Assembly: GCA_943704525.1 (NCBI GenBank)
Contig: CALSCQ010002574.1
Span: 1-39,693 of the forward strand
Source of the DNA: Pigoraptor vietnamica
Taxonomy: Eukaryota > Opisthokonta > Filasterea
Length of the DNA: 39,693 bases
Direction: 5' to 3'
The notes beneath the pieces are model-generated. The model searched no databases. It was given only the letters and a program-made list of their open reading frames with translations, and was not told the DNA's origin. Positions 21,919 through 32,743 of the stretch are shown in pieces; position 1 is the first letter of the stretch; every line of letters starts with the position of its first letter. Both the position numbers and the translations under genes were made by a program.

Positions 21919-23220
21919 CGAGTACAGTTGAGGCTCATTCGACGTGCCTTGCAGAGCGTTTCTTTGAGATGCGCAAGGAAGAGGCGCGGGAGAGCGTCGC
22001 CATCTACAAGAAATTTGTGCCGCTGACGAATTCGGTCGTGCAATTTTTTGAAATGGCGCGCAAGGCGACGTTCGAAGAGAAGACGGAGCTGCCAGAAATT
22101 AAGCATGTGAGCAGTGTGTACTTTGCATGGTCTGGCGTCATTCGTGATGGTTGCGATTACCGAACTCTCGGTCGTGTCTGTGGCACTCGGCGTGTGCGTA
22201 TCGGCTCTCTGTGCCGGTGACGTTCTCACGCGGACCCATGCAGGCGCCCATAACGCTTTTGGCCGCGCTGGAGGACCACGTCAAGGCCATCGACACGAAG
22301 GACCGCCGCAACAGCATCATCATGGATCCCGCCGCGTGGGTGCCGCTGTGCGAACGGCTGTCCTTCGTCCACTGTGCGTCCTCCATCTCTTACGTCGTGA
22401 ATGCACTGATCGCAGCGCTCGCATTGGCGCGCCTGCGGATGGGCAGCGGGGAAGTGTGTCGCGGCGAATGAGCGTCTCGACGGGCGTGGGGCTTCCGCCG
22501 ACGGTGGCGATTGCCGGGTCGGCCTCTCCCGCGCGCCCACCTCACGCACAGCCGCAGCAGCAGCAGCCTGCGCCGCACCATGCGCAGCCCGCACCCAACC
22601 ATGCACAGCCTGCGGCCAACTACGCTCAGCCAGCGCGAAACCACACTCAGCCAGCGCCGGTAAGGGCGGCCCCTGCGACGAATGGTGCGGCGAAGCGGCC
22701 GACCGTGGACGACCTCCTTTCGCTTGAGAACGAGACGAACTTGACGCGAGCTGCCGAGAAACTCAGTGAGCATCTCTCCCGCGCATTTCCGTTGCAACGT
22801 TCTGTTCGCTGTGCTCATCGTGTCGCCGTGCTCATCGTGTCGCCTCCAGCACTCGATGCATTCGACCCGTACAAGGAGGCGAGCACGCGCGTAAAGTTCG
22901 CCCCGCCCTCAGCGCCGCTCCCTGCGGACGTCGCACGCGTAACCGCCATGCCCGCTATTCCGGGAATGCCGGCCCCGGCACCCACACCGACGCCCGTCGC
23001 GTATGGGGCGAATCCGTTTGCGCAGCCAGCGTACGCGTGGACAGCGCCGCCGCCGGTGAGTGCCCTGAGCGCACTGCCTGTTGCACTGAATGTGTGTGGC
23101 TGACTATGTTCGGCTGCGCAGGCGACGCTCGTCAACCCTTTTCTCGAAGCTGCGCCGCCCGCGCCCGCGCCTGCCCCGAATCCGTTTTTGACGACGACGG
23201 CCAGCAATCCCTTTTTGTGA
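20737..23220 (+). CDS. PICALM: AP180/CALM clathrin-assembly protein (ANTH domain, NPF motifs)
   Basis: AP180/CALM proteins bind PI(4,5)P2 and clathrin and select SNAREs in endocytosis. The N-terminus ([20 protein letters not shown], then KKKHVI) is the ANTH lipid-binding start. Next come [73 protein letters not shown] and [15 protein letters not shown]. The C-terminal half is Pro/Gln/Ala-rich with a repeated HAQPAPN-type unit. It has a clathrin-box-like LLSLE within DDLLSLENE and at least four NPF motifs (GANPFAQ, LVNPFLE, PNPFLTT, and SNPFL at the very end), which bind EH-domain proteins. One intron (about 21755-21954) is filled with a TG microsatellite. Intron borders between 22100 and 22480 are less certain. 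Confidence 0.9.
21779..21920 (+). repeat. (TG)n/(TGCG)n microsatellite inside an AP180 intron
   Basis: About 140 bp of TG, broken by TGCG runs, fills most of the intron that separates ISML from ERFFEMRK. It reads TG on the coding strand, so unspliced RNA would carry a long GU tract close to the 5' splice site (donor GTGAGT at 21755). Confidence 0.95.
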
Positions 23221-23620
23221 TCGCCAGCGCAGTAAACGTATCGTAAACAGTCCTTCTTTTTATGTTTTTTGCGTTTACTCCTCAAACGGAGCAGTCGAAC
23301 GGGTTCCAAAAATTGGACGCAAGCCCCGAGGGGCTGCATCCGCTACGGTTGCAGCAAGCTGGGTGTCAGCATGCGGGCGCCTCGCCAATCGCTCCTCGGC
23401 GCCCGTGCTCCCCCGATAAGGACAGTGGCCACATACGGGGCAGCGGCGCCCGCCCGCCTCACGCACCCCGCTGCGCAATGGCGCTTGTGGGACACGTCAC
23501 GTGATGTGGCTGTGACCCCCATCCCTTGCGCGCGCTGCTTTGCTCAACTGTTGACTCAACTGGCGGCTCAAACGGCAGGGATCAACGCAAGGCGCTGTGG
23601 TTTGAGTGCTTGCCGAGAGA
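23221..23620. promoter_or_regulatory. Intergenic region with TCACGTGA upstream of the SCI1-like gene
   Basis: It contains the AP180 3' end (T-rich near 23250) and the promoter of the next gene. A perfect TCACGTGA palindrome lies at 23497-23504, about 117 bp before the start codon. No gene was recognised. Confidence 0.4.
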
Positions 23621-24690
23621 ATGGGGCGCTCTGACGAAAAGAAGCGGTCGAGGGAGGACGGTGTGTAAAGTGAGATGGGCGAAGCGTGTCAATGTGACAA
23701 ATCTGACGCGGACTTTTGCGCAGACTCTTCTGACGAAAAGTCACGCAAACGCGAACGAGGTGGGCTTTGCATGTGCACGTTTGTTCGCGATCTGCTATGT
23801 TCAAGCGCCGCTGTGTGTCGCAGGGGCGTCGCACCCTGTGATCAGCGCAAGCGACTTTTTCCTTCGCAATGCCGAGTTCAGTCTGTGGCTCAGCGAGTCA
23901 AAGGGCATCAGTTTCGGATCGCTGAGCAGCGAAAAGGCGCGCGCGTACTTTGCAAAGTTCGTGCGCCGGTGGAATGATGGGCGCCTCTCGGACCGCTATT
24001 ACCGGGCGGAAGGACGCGTGGACACCGCCGTGCGCTCGGGGCACAAGTGGGCCTTTGCCGCGCGGCTCAACCCGGCCGAGATGGACGCCGTGCGCGACGC
24101 TGTCGACGGATCCACATACAAGGTGGGCCCCAAGGGGGCTCAGAAGGCCGCCGCGTCGGGAAGCGCCGTCCCGGCTGCGCCTGTGCGTACCGCGGCGTCC
24201 ATGGTGCCCGAGCTGCCGCCGGAGATGCGCGATCGCCGCGCAGAACGGCGTGCGGAGAAGGCGTACAAGGAGCACAAGGACATGGTGTGTGTGTTGATAA
24301 GGTGCATTATGCCTCCACTTGGGGCTGTGCATTTGTTGCCTATTGCTGCGAGTGTGTGCGGCTGCTGATGCACACCCGTCCAAGGTGCTTGAGGAGCTTG
24401 CGCCGAGGGCGACGGGGCGCGAGGTCATGCTGGAGAAGCGCGCCATGCGCCGTGCCGCAAAGCGCGACGGCGAACTGAGCCCCGAACTGCACGACTCGGT
24501 GGTGTTGGGCACGGACGAGCTGGACCGCGAGCGCATTGAGCGGGAGAGGGCGGCGGCGCGTGACGCGGCGCTCCGGGCGCGCCGGCAGGAGGAGACGAAC
24601 AAGAAGCTAGAAGAGCACCGCGCACGGGAAAACGCAAAGATGGAGGAGCTGCGACAGCTGGCCAAGCTACGGCAGTGGGAGCGACAGTGA
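23621..24690 (+). CDS. SCI1 (style cell-cycle inhibitor 1)-like nuclear protein
   Basis: The first two exons encode a short Lys/Arg/Ser/Asp-rich head (MGRSDEKKRSRED, then SSDEKSRKRER), likely a nuclear signal. The core follows: ISASDFFLRNAEFSLWLSES and SSEKARAYFAKFVRRWNDG, with LSDRYY after it. This matches the conserved D[DF][YF]F...EF..WL...FV..WN...L...YY pattern that I recall from plant SCI1 and its fungal and animal relatives. The second half has LEELAPRATGREVMLEKR and a charged coiled coil ending KMEELRQLAKLRQW, a layout also seen in fungal members. Function is poorly known; plant SCI1 limits cell division in the style. At least four exons are needed, and the early introns are solid by phase. 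Confidence 0.6.
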
Positions 24691-24909
24691 CCTTTTGCGA
24701 GTGGTGCAATCGACGCGTGTTGGTGTGCGAATGTACATAAGCGCTGCGCTGCGGCGAGGCGTTCACGCGCGGCTCTGCGACGGCATATCGATGCGCGTGT
24801 TTGATCGCGTGAGCTCGTCGGACCCTTTCGACGTTGAGCGGGTGGCGAGGCTTGTTCGTCCGTCGGCTTCCTCGAGCAGACTGCGCATCGCCAAGCGGAC
24901 GTTGGGGCG
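24691..24909. other. Short convergent spacer, SCI1-like / PDE
   Basis: About 220 bp between two stop codons on opposite strands. It should hold both 3' ends. I see no gene. Confidence 0.4.
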
Positions 24910-27900
24910 TTAGCTACATTGCGGGCGCGTGATCTGCACATGCATCCAAGTGATACCCACCCTTGCCAGTACTGGCGATTCGAGTCAATGTGCGAGCACA
25001 TGACCGACTTGTCGCGGCTGCCGTGGAGGTACGAGCCCCAGGCCTCGAAGAGGGGCCCGACAATAAAGTCGATGAAGCCGACCTGGCACTTTGGCACGTT
25101 TGTGTCGTGCCGGTTCATGAACATGCTCACGGGCATGCCGCGCCCAAGCTCCTCGTCGCCCTGCGCGGCCGCGTTTTAGCTGGGTTCACTGTGATGCGCT
25201 GACGGGGACAGTGACACGTGCGTGCATGCGGCCTGTGCGCTGCGTTGAAAGAAAGAGAGGGCGATGGGAGGCCACACACCTGCTTAAAGAACTCTTCCAT
25301 GATGAGCTCTGACCACCGCGTGCACATCTTGTGTGGCTTGGCGGGATTGCTCACGTCCGCGCACTTGATCGCAATCTCAAGCACCAGCGCGCGGTCCTTG
25401 CGCTCGGCAAAGTCAAAGCCTGTGCATGCACAAACGCAGTCAGCACATCGATGTCATAGCGGCTGCATGCCCACACGACCACAAGAAAGACGCAGGGACG
25501 CACCGTTGCCAGAGAGCTTGTTCTTGAACTTTCCGACATACTCAAAGTGGTGCGCCATGTCCGTGGCGAGCACGAGATTGACAATTGTCTCGCGAATCTC
25601 CTTGAAGGTGCACGGGTGGTCAAGGAACAGAGCAGACGGCAGTGCGACGGTGGCGATGAACACTCTCGCGCAATGGACAGGCGCGCTTTGACAAGAAAAA
25701 CAGCGGGCGGATATTGTTGCTTGGAGAAATTCGAGAAAATGTTGAGGCTCTCGTTGGTCTTCATCATGTGGAATGCGCTTGCGCAGTGGTGGTTCTCAAG
25801 CACCTGCACACAAACGCACGGGTCAACGCACATGCGCGCACTCTTGTAGGACGGTGTGGCGTGAATGCGCGTGCAAGCGGGGACTTACCGATCTGTCGTT
25901 GTATCGGATGGCGAGGGGATGGCGCGTGTTGATGAGGAACGCGTTGTTGAATCCGGGGTGCTCAAAGTCGTGGATGAGCGCCGCAATCACCGCGCCAAAC
26001 ATTTCCTCCATCGACATGGCGTCCTTCAGCGCGTTCTGCGACAGGAAAAAGTGGATCGTCTGCGCGACGTCCGCCGCATGCATCGAGTTGTGGTAGGGAT
26101 TGCTGGCCTGCGGGTGGTTGGGGGGTGAGCGTGTGAATGCACGCACGCGTACAACAGCACACACAGGACAGAAGAGGGGCGCACCTTGTACCCTTCCTCG
26201 ATCGCCGTGAGCCACCGCCGCAGCTTCTGCTCATCAATGTTGAAGTGCGGAATGAAGTTGCGCTTCTCAAAGATGGCCTGCGCAATGTAGAACAGCGGCC
26301 GGCCTGCGCACGTGACAGTACCAAAGGAGCATAGACACCGTCAGCAATCGAGACAAACCGCGACACACCGCAACGTGATCGCACAGAGGCGAGGGACGCA
26401 CCGTTTGTGATCTGGCCAATCTCAAAGACGTCCATTTCCCACATGTCGATGCCCTCGAAAATGCGGCGAATGTGCTTTTCCGTGCGAAACACCTCCTTGA
26501 TGAGGCCCACGGGCTGCCCCGTGGCGCCCACGGACGAGGACGCCGAGTGCTCGGCAATCGGCGTGATGCTGTCCCTGCGGTGCCACGCGATGCGCCTCAG
26601 CGCCCGAAAACAGCCCCTCCGACAATGCATGCCGTCGCACACACACACTTGTCCTCACAATAAACGACGCCACCCGCCGTTCATACAAGAGAAATGGGAA
26701 TAAGAACATATACGCCAAACACACCTGGACTGCACGCGGGCTGTTCGCGCGAGGTCTGTCCTCGACGAATGCGTGTGCAGCAGAGAATGGAGCCACGTGT
26801 GCACCTCGCTGTCAACGCGTGCGCTCATGGTTAAGGCTATCATCGCAGACTGCAGGTACGAGCAAGACGCGTGGCGCATGTGCGGACAGGGCAGCCGGGG
26901 AAAAATGAGCGGATATTCTCCGAAGGGAATTCGAGGTTCGGCGCAAACAGCTCGTTGGACGACAGGATTTGGATCACAAACTCGAGGTTCTCCACGACGT
27001 CGTGCGTGGCGTCTGCGCAGCGACGCACGCAGAATCAGCGACGCGTTCCCACGCACACAGGTAGAGGCGATAGGGCAACCCACCCCGTCCGCGCTGGATC
27101 TCGCGAAGCAGCTGGATGACCTTTGTGAGGGGCGAATCGAGATCGAGCTTGCGGTCGCCGGCGGTGGCCTTCTGGAGCTGCTTCTTCAGCTCCTCATTGT
27201 CGTAGAAGAGCTCGTTCACGTTGTTCTCGCGCTCGAGCAGGGTGGTGCCGTACCTGCGCCGCGTGGGATCAGCACATGCGCACGCACAACACGCGTCCGG
27301 ACGCATGCAAAGCACAGAAGCGCAAGGCTCTCGGAGAGACGCACTTTTTGATGAAGCGCTCGAGCATGTTGAAGGCGACGCCGAGGATGAACAGCGCAAT
27401 CATAAAGGTCACTTCGCCGCCATAGTCAATCTTGCGATTGGCCTCGAAAATGCGCCCGCGCCAGAAGCGAAGCCCCGTCGTGTCCGAGTAGAAAAAGTCC
27501 ATGAAGCGCACGCACGCAATGTAGCACCCTGCACAAGGCCGGGTGAGTGCGGCGAATTGTGCGCGGTGCAAGACGGAGCGTGCGCGCTACCAAGCACGAC
27601 CTGAAAGAAATTGCAGTGCTCGGAGGTGCACCAGCGGAGAAGAAAGGCAGCCCACGAGAGACCCACCGATAAAGGCCGCGGATGCGACGAGGACGTGCGT
27701 GCGCATTTTCGATGCGCCACTCTGCACGTTGGTGCACATCATGGTGACGAACCACACGGCCGCCAGCAGCATGTGGCCCTCGCGTGAGAAGACGCACATG
27801 AGCGCAAAGGGGATGAAACTGATGTACAGCGAGGCATTGCTCGCAGGCCACCGGGCAAGCGTGAGGCGGCTTAGCTGAAGCGCCACGAAGGCAGTTGCAG

Positions 27901-28588
27901 CGTCTGGGGAGCATCGAGTCAAGGACCGGCAACTATAGGACGGAGCGTGTGCGAGACATTAGGAACGCAAGTAGAGCGTGCATGTGTGCGCGAGACATCA
28001 GGAGAGCAAGAGGAGCGTTCAGGAGAGCAAGAGGAGCGTTCAGGAGAGCAAGAGGAGCGTTCAGGAGAGCAAGAGGAGCGTGCATGTGCGGATACAAGGC
28101 ACGATCGTGAACGGGCGGACGCGCGGCGCCCAGTCGAAGAAGTTTCCGCTCTGGTAGATGACGATGAAGGCGGTGAATTGGATGGCCGTCTGGAACGCAA
28201 TGGGCCCCGTCACGGGCTTGTGCAGGCGCCCCTCGTCCAGCGAGGAGGCGCCATCGCGCGGCAAGCTGCGCACAACGGAACGGTCAGTCCGCCATTTGAG
28301 CAAGACCGCTCTATTCTTCCAAAGTGCGCGCACGCACACAAGGCAAGGACTCCACTAAGTGCAGCACGCTTCGCACCTCCGGTTTGTCTTGGATCTGTTC
28401 CGGCGCGTATTTAACCTCGTAGAGCCAATATTGACAACACTCGAGCGTCCGTGTGCGACGGGTGTTGCTGCGTTAGTCGATCCGAAAAGGGCCGGTATCG
28501 GCGCTGTCGGCGGCTGGTGCACCTGGCCAGACGACGACGACATGCTGGCCGACCCGTTCGACACGAGGCTGCCCCGCCGCCCCGCCAT
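24910..28588 (-). CDS. Membrane-bound class I cyclic-nucleotide phosphodiesterase
   Basis: The enzyme hydrolyses cAMP and/or cGMP. The N-terminus (from about 28588, MAGRRGSLVSNGSAS) is Ser-rich and soluble. It is followed by several hydrophobic segments across exons (FQTAIQFTAFIVIYQSG, ASLYISFIPFALMCVF, HMLLAAVWFVTMMC, HVLVASAAFIGG, VTFMIALFILGVAF), about five or six membrane passes. A coiled-coil linker follows (NELFYDNEELKKQLQKA, then LTKVIQLLREIQRG). The catalytic domain has the metal ligands YHNSMHAADV, LIHDFEHPGFNN and KCADVSNPAKP, and the purine-binding Gln in KCQVGFIDFIVGPLFEAW. The last splice gives YWQG and stop at 24910-24912. More than ten exons are needed and not every border was fixed. 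Substrate choice cannot be told from the sequence. Confidence 0.85.
28000..28083. repeat. 21-bp tandem repeat, four copies, in a PDE intron
   Basis: The unit AGGAGAGCAAGAGGAGCGTTC is repeated four times head to tail; the last copy ends TGC. It lies in the intron between the first membrane exon and the ALQLSRLTLARW exon. The near identity of the copies indicates recent expansion. Confidence 0.9.
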
Positions 28589-29804
28589 GACGGGCGCACT
28601 CGCCGCGCAACGGGGCGCGGTGGGGTGGGCCCCGCGGGGACTGCGGCCTGTGGCCTAGCGGGCGGCCCTCTCTCCGCAAGCACCGGCCATGCACCGTGCG
28701 ACACGGCGTCCGCAAAAGGGATTAGGGAGCCCGCAACGGAAATCCGCTGTCCCTCGTCCACAGGCCCAGCAAATTGCCGGCTTTCGTGCACGCAGATTGT
28801 GGTCTCACTCGTCTGCACACTGTGCGCACATGAAATGCCTTCTGCCGAGGGTCCGTTATGTGCCGTGCCCAAGTGGCCGAAAAGCCAGTTGGGCGTTGCG
28901 TTGCTAGGTGGAATGCAGGGGTGCACCAGGGTCACTCGAACCGCATGATTTGATGATTATTCAATACATTCCAATAACAAACACAATTTCTAGTTTGCGG
29001 GTGCCCCGACAAGTGCCAATTCCACAAAGTCCGCTCAATCAATCATCCGGGGGTGAATCACTGTTCATCCGGGGCCTTATCTCACGTGCACCTCCGGGGT
29101 AGTGGGTCAGCCGACGAAGCTGCGAGAAACCAGTTGGCGGAAACCCGATCCCAAAATAGCCCCGGGTGATCCGCCAAAGGTGTCCGCCGTGAGTATGGGC
29201 CGTGTATGGGTTGGCGTCGCGTGATTGGCGGCGCGCGTGAGCCCATACTGAGTCCATACTGAGCCCATACTGAGCCCACGCAAGACGCACAACGGTCAAT
29301 AGAACAATGCGCGGTGTAATAAAAAGGCCGCCATACAAAATTCATACTGAACACAGGCGCAATTAAGGTTGCCCTCCGTGTGGTTGCTGACGGGCACCAA
29401 CACAGTGGTGCCCCCTTCTCTCTCACACGAGTCGCGTTCGCACTCGCAGCACGCAATGGCCCTCTCCCACGCCAATCCCCCGCTCGATTCGCCCTCTGCA
29501 GATCGCCTCTTGCAAGGATCCTCATTTACAGCACAAGGCATCTTGGTTGAATCACGCAAGTCTCAGCCGAAATTGGTCCTTGGTGCGATTGGCGCCTACC
29601 TTTGATCTCCAAGTCGGTCACCGGCTTGCCTCGTTCCCCTCGTCGTCCCTCCTCCGCCTTCACTGGTGTTTTCTCAACTGGTCGGCGTATCCTCGAAAGA
29701 GAGCGCCCGGCCAGCAATCAATTCGTTGGCTTTGCCGATCGCAATATTCAAGCCCCGTCCAAGAGCCTCGAGCGAGTCTCTGCAATCGACTCAAGATTAC
29801 GAAA
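28589..29804. other. Long intergenic region between PDE and GATA genes
   Basis: At about 1.2 kb this is the longest gene-free stretch. It should hold the PDE promoter on the left and the GATA promoter on the right. An AT-rich patch (GATGATTATTCAATACATTC) lies near 28950. An 11-bp repeat lies at 29239-29278. I see no coding family and no tRNA or rRNA. Confidence 0.4.
29239..29278. repeat. 11-bp tandem repeat (AGCCCATACTG), three and a half copies
   Basis: Three consecutive copies of AGCCCATACTG, the second with one change (AGTCC), are followed by a partial fourth. The purpose is unknown. Confidence 0.8.
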
Positions 29805-30671
29805 ATGATTCCCCTCAACACCACGACGATGAACGGCGCCATGTCCCACGACAGCCTCCTGTTCCAGGCCGACCGTCCCAAGATGGCCCCGCGCTGCTAC
29901 GAGTTTCCGCCGTCGCCGCCTCGGGACGAGCCCATGTCTCCCCATCCCCTCCCGGCACCCGTCGAGGACGAGACGAGCCACAAGGCCCCCGCCTCGCCCG
30001 TGCCGTCCGTTGCTTCGGGCGTGTCCCGTCGCCGCAAGGCCATCCCCCGCCGGAGCCTCGTCCACCCGTCGTCCGAGCCCGGCATCCTCTTTCGATTCCG
30101 CTCGCTCGTCGACGACGCGCGCGATTTGGATGCTGCGTCCTTCCTCGTCGTCCTCGGCAAGGACTTCGGATCCAACCGCCGCAGCGCCCGCCGCCATCGC
30201 ATGATGATGATGCGCCGCAAGGCCCTGGAGGAGCAGGAGGCGCGCGAGAAGGCGGCTAAGGTGGCCACGACGACGCCGCCGCCGTCGGACGACGCAGGGG
30301 ATGCGAGCGACGACGACTTTGCGGCCTACATTGCGCGCACGCAGCCGTCGCCGGCTCCCCAGCGCCGCCAGCGGACCGTGTCTACGTCGTCAAGCGTTAC
30401 CTACGCGGGATCTTCGTTCCAGCCTGCGCCGGAGCTGCACGCCTCGCCGCGTGCCGGCGCGAAGGAGTGCGCTTCGTGCGGAACGCGCAAGACGCCCATG
30501 TGGCGCGACGACCCTGAGGGCACGCCGCTGTGCAACGCGTGCGGCATTCGCTACAAGAAGTACCGCGTGCGGTGCCCCGGATGCCGCTACATTCCGCGCA
30601 AGGACGAGAACCCGCACGGCAAGTGCAGCAAGTGCAAGAGCCGCCTTGTGCGCGACCCGCGCTCCCGCTGA
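29805..30671 (+). CDS. GATA-type zinc finger protein with a second CX2C...CX2C cluster
   Basis: A single exon of 288 residues, unusual here because most neighbours have many introns. The start MIPLNTTTMNG follows a pyrimidine-rich leader. The N-terminal two thirds is Pro/Ser/Ala/Arg-rich and probably disordered, apart from FRFRSLVDDARDLDAASFLV and a basic RRSARRHRMMMMRRKALEEQ helix. The GATA finger near the C-terminus is CX2CX17CX2C (CASCGTRKTPMWRDD, then TPLCNACGIRYKKY). Directly after it comes CPGCRYIPRKDENPHGKCSK and a final Cys, a CX2CX13CX2C cluster that could bind a second zinc. The protein probably binds WGATAR DNA, by family. Targets are unknown. Confidence 0.85.
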   Translation: MIPLNTTTMNGAMSHDSLLFQADRPKMAPRCYEFPPSPPRDEPMSPHPLPAPVEDETSHKAPASPVPSVASGVSRRRKAIPRRSLVHPSSEPGILFRFRSLVDDARDLDAASFLVVLGKDFGSNRRSARRHRMMMMRRKALEEQEAREKAAKVATTTPPPSDDAGDASDDDFAAYIARTQPSPAPQRRQRTVSTSSSVTYAGSSFQPAPELHASPRAGAKECASCGTRKTPMWRDDPEGTPLCNACGIRYKKYRVRCPGCRYIPRKDENPHGKCSKCKSRLVRDPRSR

Positions 30672-30919
30672 GCCGACGGCCTGTCCGCATGTCCACGGAC
30701 AACCCGTCTACGTCGTCCTGCCTTTGTATCACCCCCATCGCGCTGAAACGGGCGCGAAAATCGTCTTGTTTGTTATGTTTTAATGATTGCATTGTATGTC
30801 GCCTCGCGATCACACGCGCGCGCGTTGGCCGCGTTCGCACGTTGTCCGAGTGAACCGGGCAGCAGAGCACAAAATAAATCAGCCTGCTCTCAACACTTGA
30901 GTGCGTCCACCAATGGCTA
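30672..30919. other. Convergent spacer, GATA / PRP38
   Basis: About 250 bp between opposite stop codons. It holds a T-rich run (TTGTTTGTTATGTTTTAATG) at about 30766 and an AAAATAAA at about 30870, either of which may be a polyadenylation region. Confidence 0.4.
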
Positions 30920-32743
30920 CTACTGGAGCGGCTTGAGGCCCAGCTTGGCGCGCATCTCGTTCCAGTATGCAACGTCGTCATCGCCACCCCCCTTCGCCTC
31001 CGACGACGCGCCCCCCTTGTGTTCGCCCTTGTCGCCCTTGTCGCCCTTGTCGCCCTTGAACCGCAGGCGGTGCGATCCACTCCCAGAGCCGCCCGACTTC
31101 CCCTTGGACCGCTCCTTGCCGCCATTCGCGTCGCGCGCGGGCGACCTGGACCGCGCGCGCTCTTCACGATCGCCCTCACGCCCACGTGAGCGCGACCGCG
31201 ACCGGGAGGCATCCCGCCGCCGCTCGCGCGAACGTGAGCGCCCACGCTCCCTCGATCGCTCCCTTGACCTCTCACGTGACCGCTCCCGCCGGCGCTCCCG
31301 AGAACGGTCACGACGGTCCCGCGAGCGGTCGCGGCGGTCGCCGCGGCGATCACTCGAGCGGTCGCGGTCCCTGGAGCGTGATCTACCCCTGCGCCTGTCC
31401 CTATCCTCCCTCTCACGCGAGCGATCTCGTCCGCGCTCATCACGCCCCCTCTCCCTCTCGCGTTCCCTCTCGCGCGAGCGGCTGCGGCTGCGGCTGCGAC
31501 GCTCCTTCCCGGCCGATCTATCGCGCGACCGGTCCCTGTGCCTCTCCCTCGAGCTGTTCCTCCCACGCCCACGTGATCGCGAACGGGAGCGCTGTCTGTC
31601 CGTACGACGTTCGGTGCTGCGCGAGCGTTCGCGGCGGTCGTCTTCTCGCCTTCGCTTCGATTCCCTCCCTGTAAAAAGATGAATCGTTGAGCTCAGCACT
31701 CCAAATAGCGCAGAAACACATCGCGCAACGGCAACGGATCAATGGCAACGGATCGCACTGGCACAATGACGCATGGCTCGGACACAGAGCACACGCTGGC
31801 CGTGATACCGCACAACTCAAGCGCAGTGACTGCATGGCTCACCGTCGTCCTCCTGCGAACAGGAGAAGTGGCGTCAGCATGCACGCAAGCACTCGCGCGT
31901 CCCACTCATCACGACGCGACAGCCACGCGCACGCACCTGCGGCCGATCCCCGTTCGCGTCCTGTTCGTTCCCGTCGTCGTCCTCCGCTTCGAGGTCGTCC
32001 TCGAGTGCGCTGACACGCGGCTCCAGCGAGCCCACCTCCTCCAGCACGTGGCGCTTCTGTAACCGCGGCAATTGAATGTCGCACACGCGCTCTTCGCGGA
32101 GCAACGAATCGACAAACTCGTCGACGTGCGTGAGTGTGACGGTGCCGTCGCGGTTACGGATGCGCAGCTTGCGGTAGTCGTTGAAGAGGGGCTCGAGGTA
32201 CTGGTAGCACTCCACCGACGTGCCGGTGAGCCGCAGGTAGAACGCACCCAGCGCACGCAGATACCTGGCGCAGCAGAGAGTGAGTAAACGCGCACGGCGA
32301 GGGCGCGCGCACGCGGGTGACCCACTTGTGGTCGTCGTTTTTGATGAACTCGACGATGATTTCCTTGTCGGGCTGTATTTGGAGCATTTTGAGCACGAGG
32401 CAGAGAAAGGGGCACGGCTTGATGCTGCCGCCAAACACGCCGCCCACGTGCGTCAGCTCAATCGCCTTGTCGATCATGGTCTCGGCTGCAGAGGCACGAG
32501 GGCGTGTGAACATGCGCGCAATTGGGTTCACATCGCGCAAGGCACAAGCACGTACAATCAACGCATTCTTACAGGCACTCGCGAGCAATCGCACTACCGG
32601 CACATGCACGCACCCGTCAGCGCAAAGCACTCCTCCTTCCAGAAGAGCGAGTCGTAGATGCGCTTGCGGATGATGGTCTCCACGAGGAACTGCGGGTTTG
32701 TGCCCTTGATGGACACGGCCTCCTTCACCGTGCGGTTCGCCAT
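30920..32743 (-). CDS. PRPF38A: Pre-mRNA splicing factor PRP38 with RS-rich tail
   Basis: PRP38 joins the spliceosome B complex and is needed for its activation. The start MANRTVKEAVSIKGTNPQFL is almost the human sequence (MANRTVKDAHSIHGTNPQYL). Then come KRIYDSLFWKEECFALT, DKAIELTHVGGVFGGSIKP, PFLCLVLKMLQIQPDKEI, LGAFYLRLTGTSVECYQYLE, VDEFVDSLLREERVCDI and LPRLQKRHVLEE. An acidic stretch and a final exon with about 150 residues of Arg/Ser/Asp/Glu repeats follow, so the protein has a true RS domain. A (GDK)n patch and a conserved-looking end, YWNEMRAKLGLKPLQ, close it. That end resembles the RAKLGLKPL motif of SART1/Snu66 and of plant PRP38-type proteins. Confidence 0.95.

Noticed and set aside
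28900-29000. A B-box-like GGTTCGAGT on the minus strand, possible tRNA
   Set aside because: No matching A box at the right distance and no acceptor-stem pairing could be found.
30783-31682. A plus-strand Arg/Ser/Leu-rich open frame
   Set aside because: It is the reverse complement of the PRP38 RS domain, whose repeats read as Arg/Ser on both strands.
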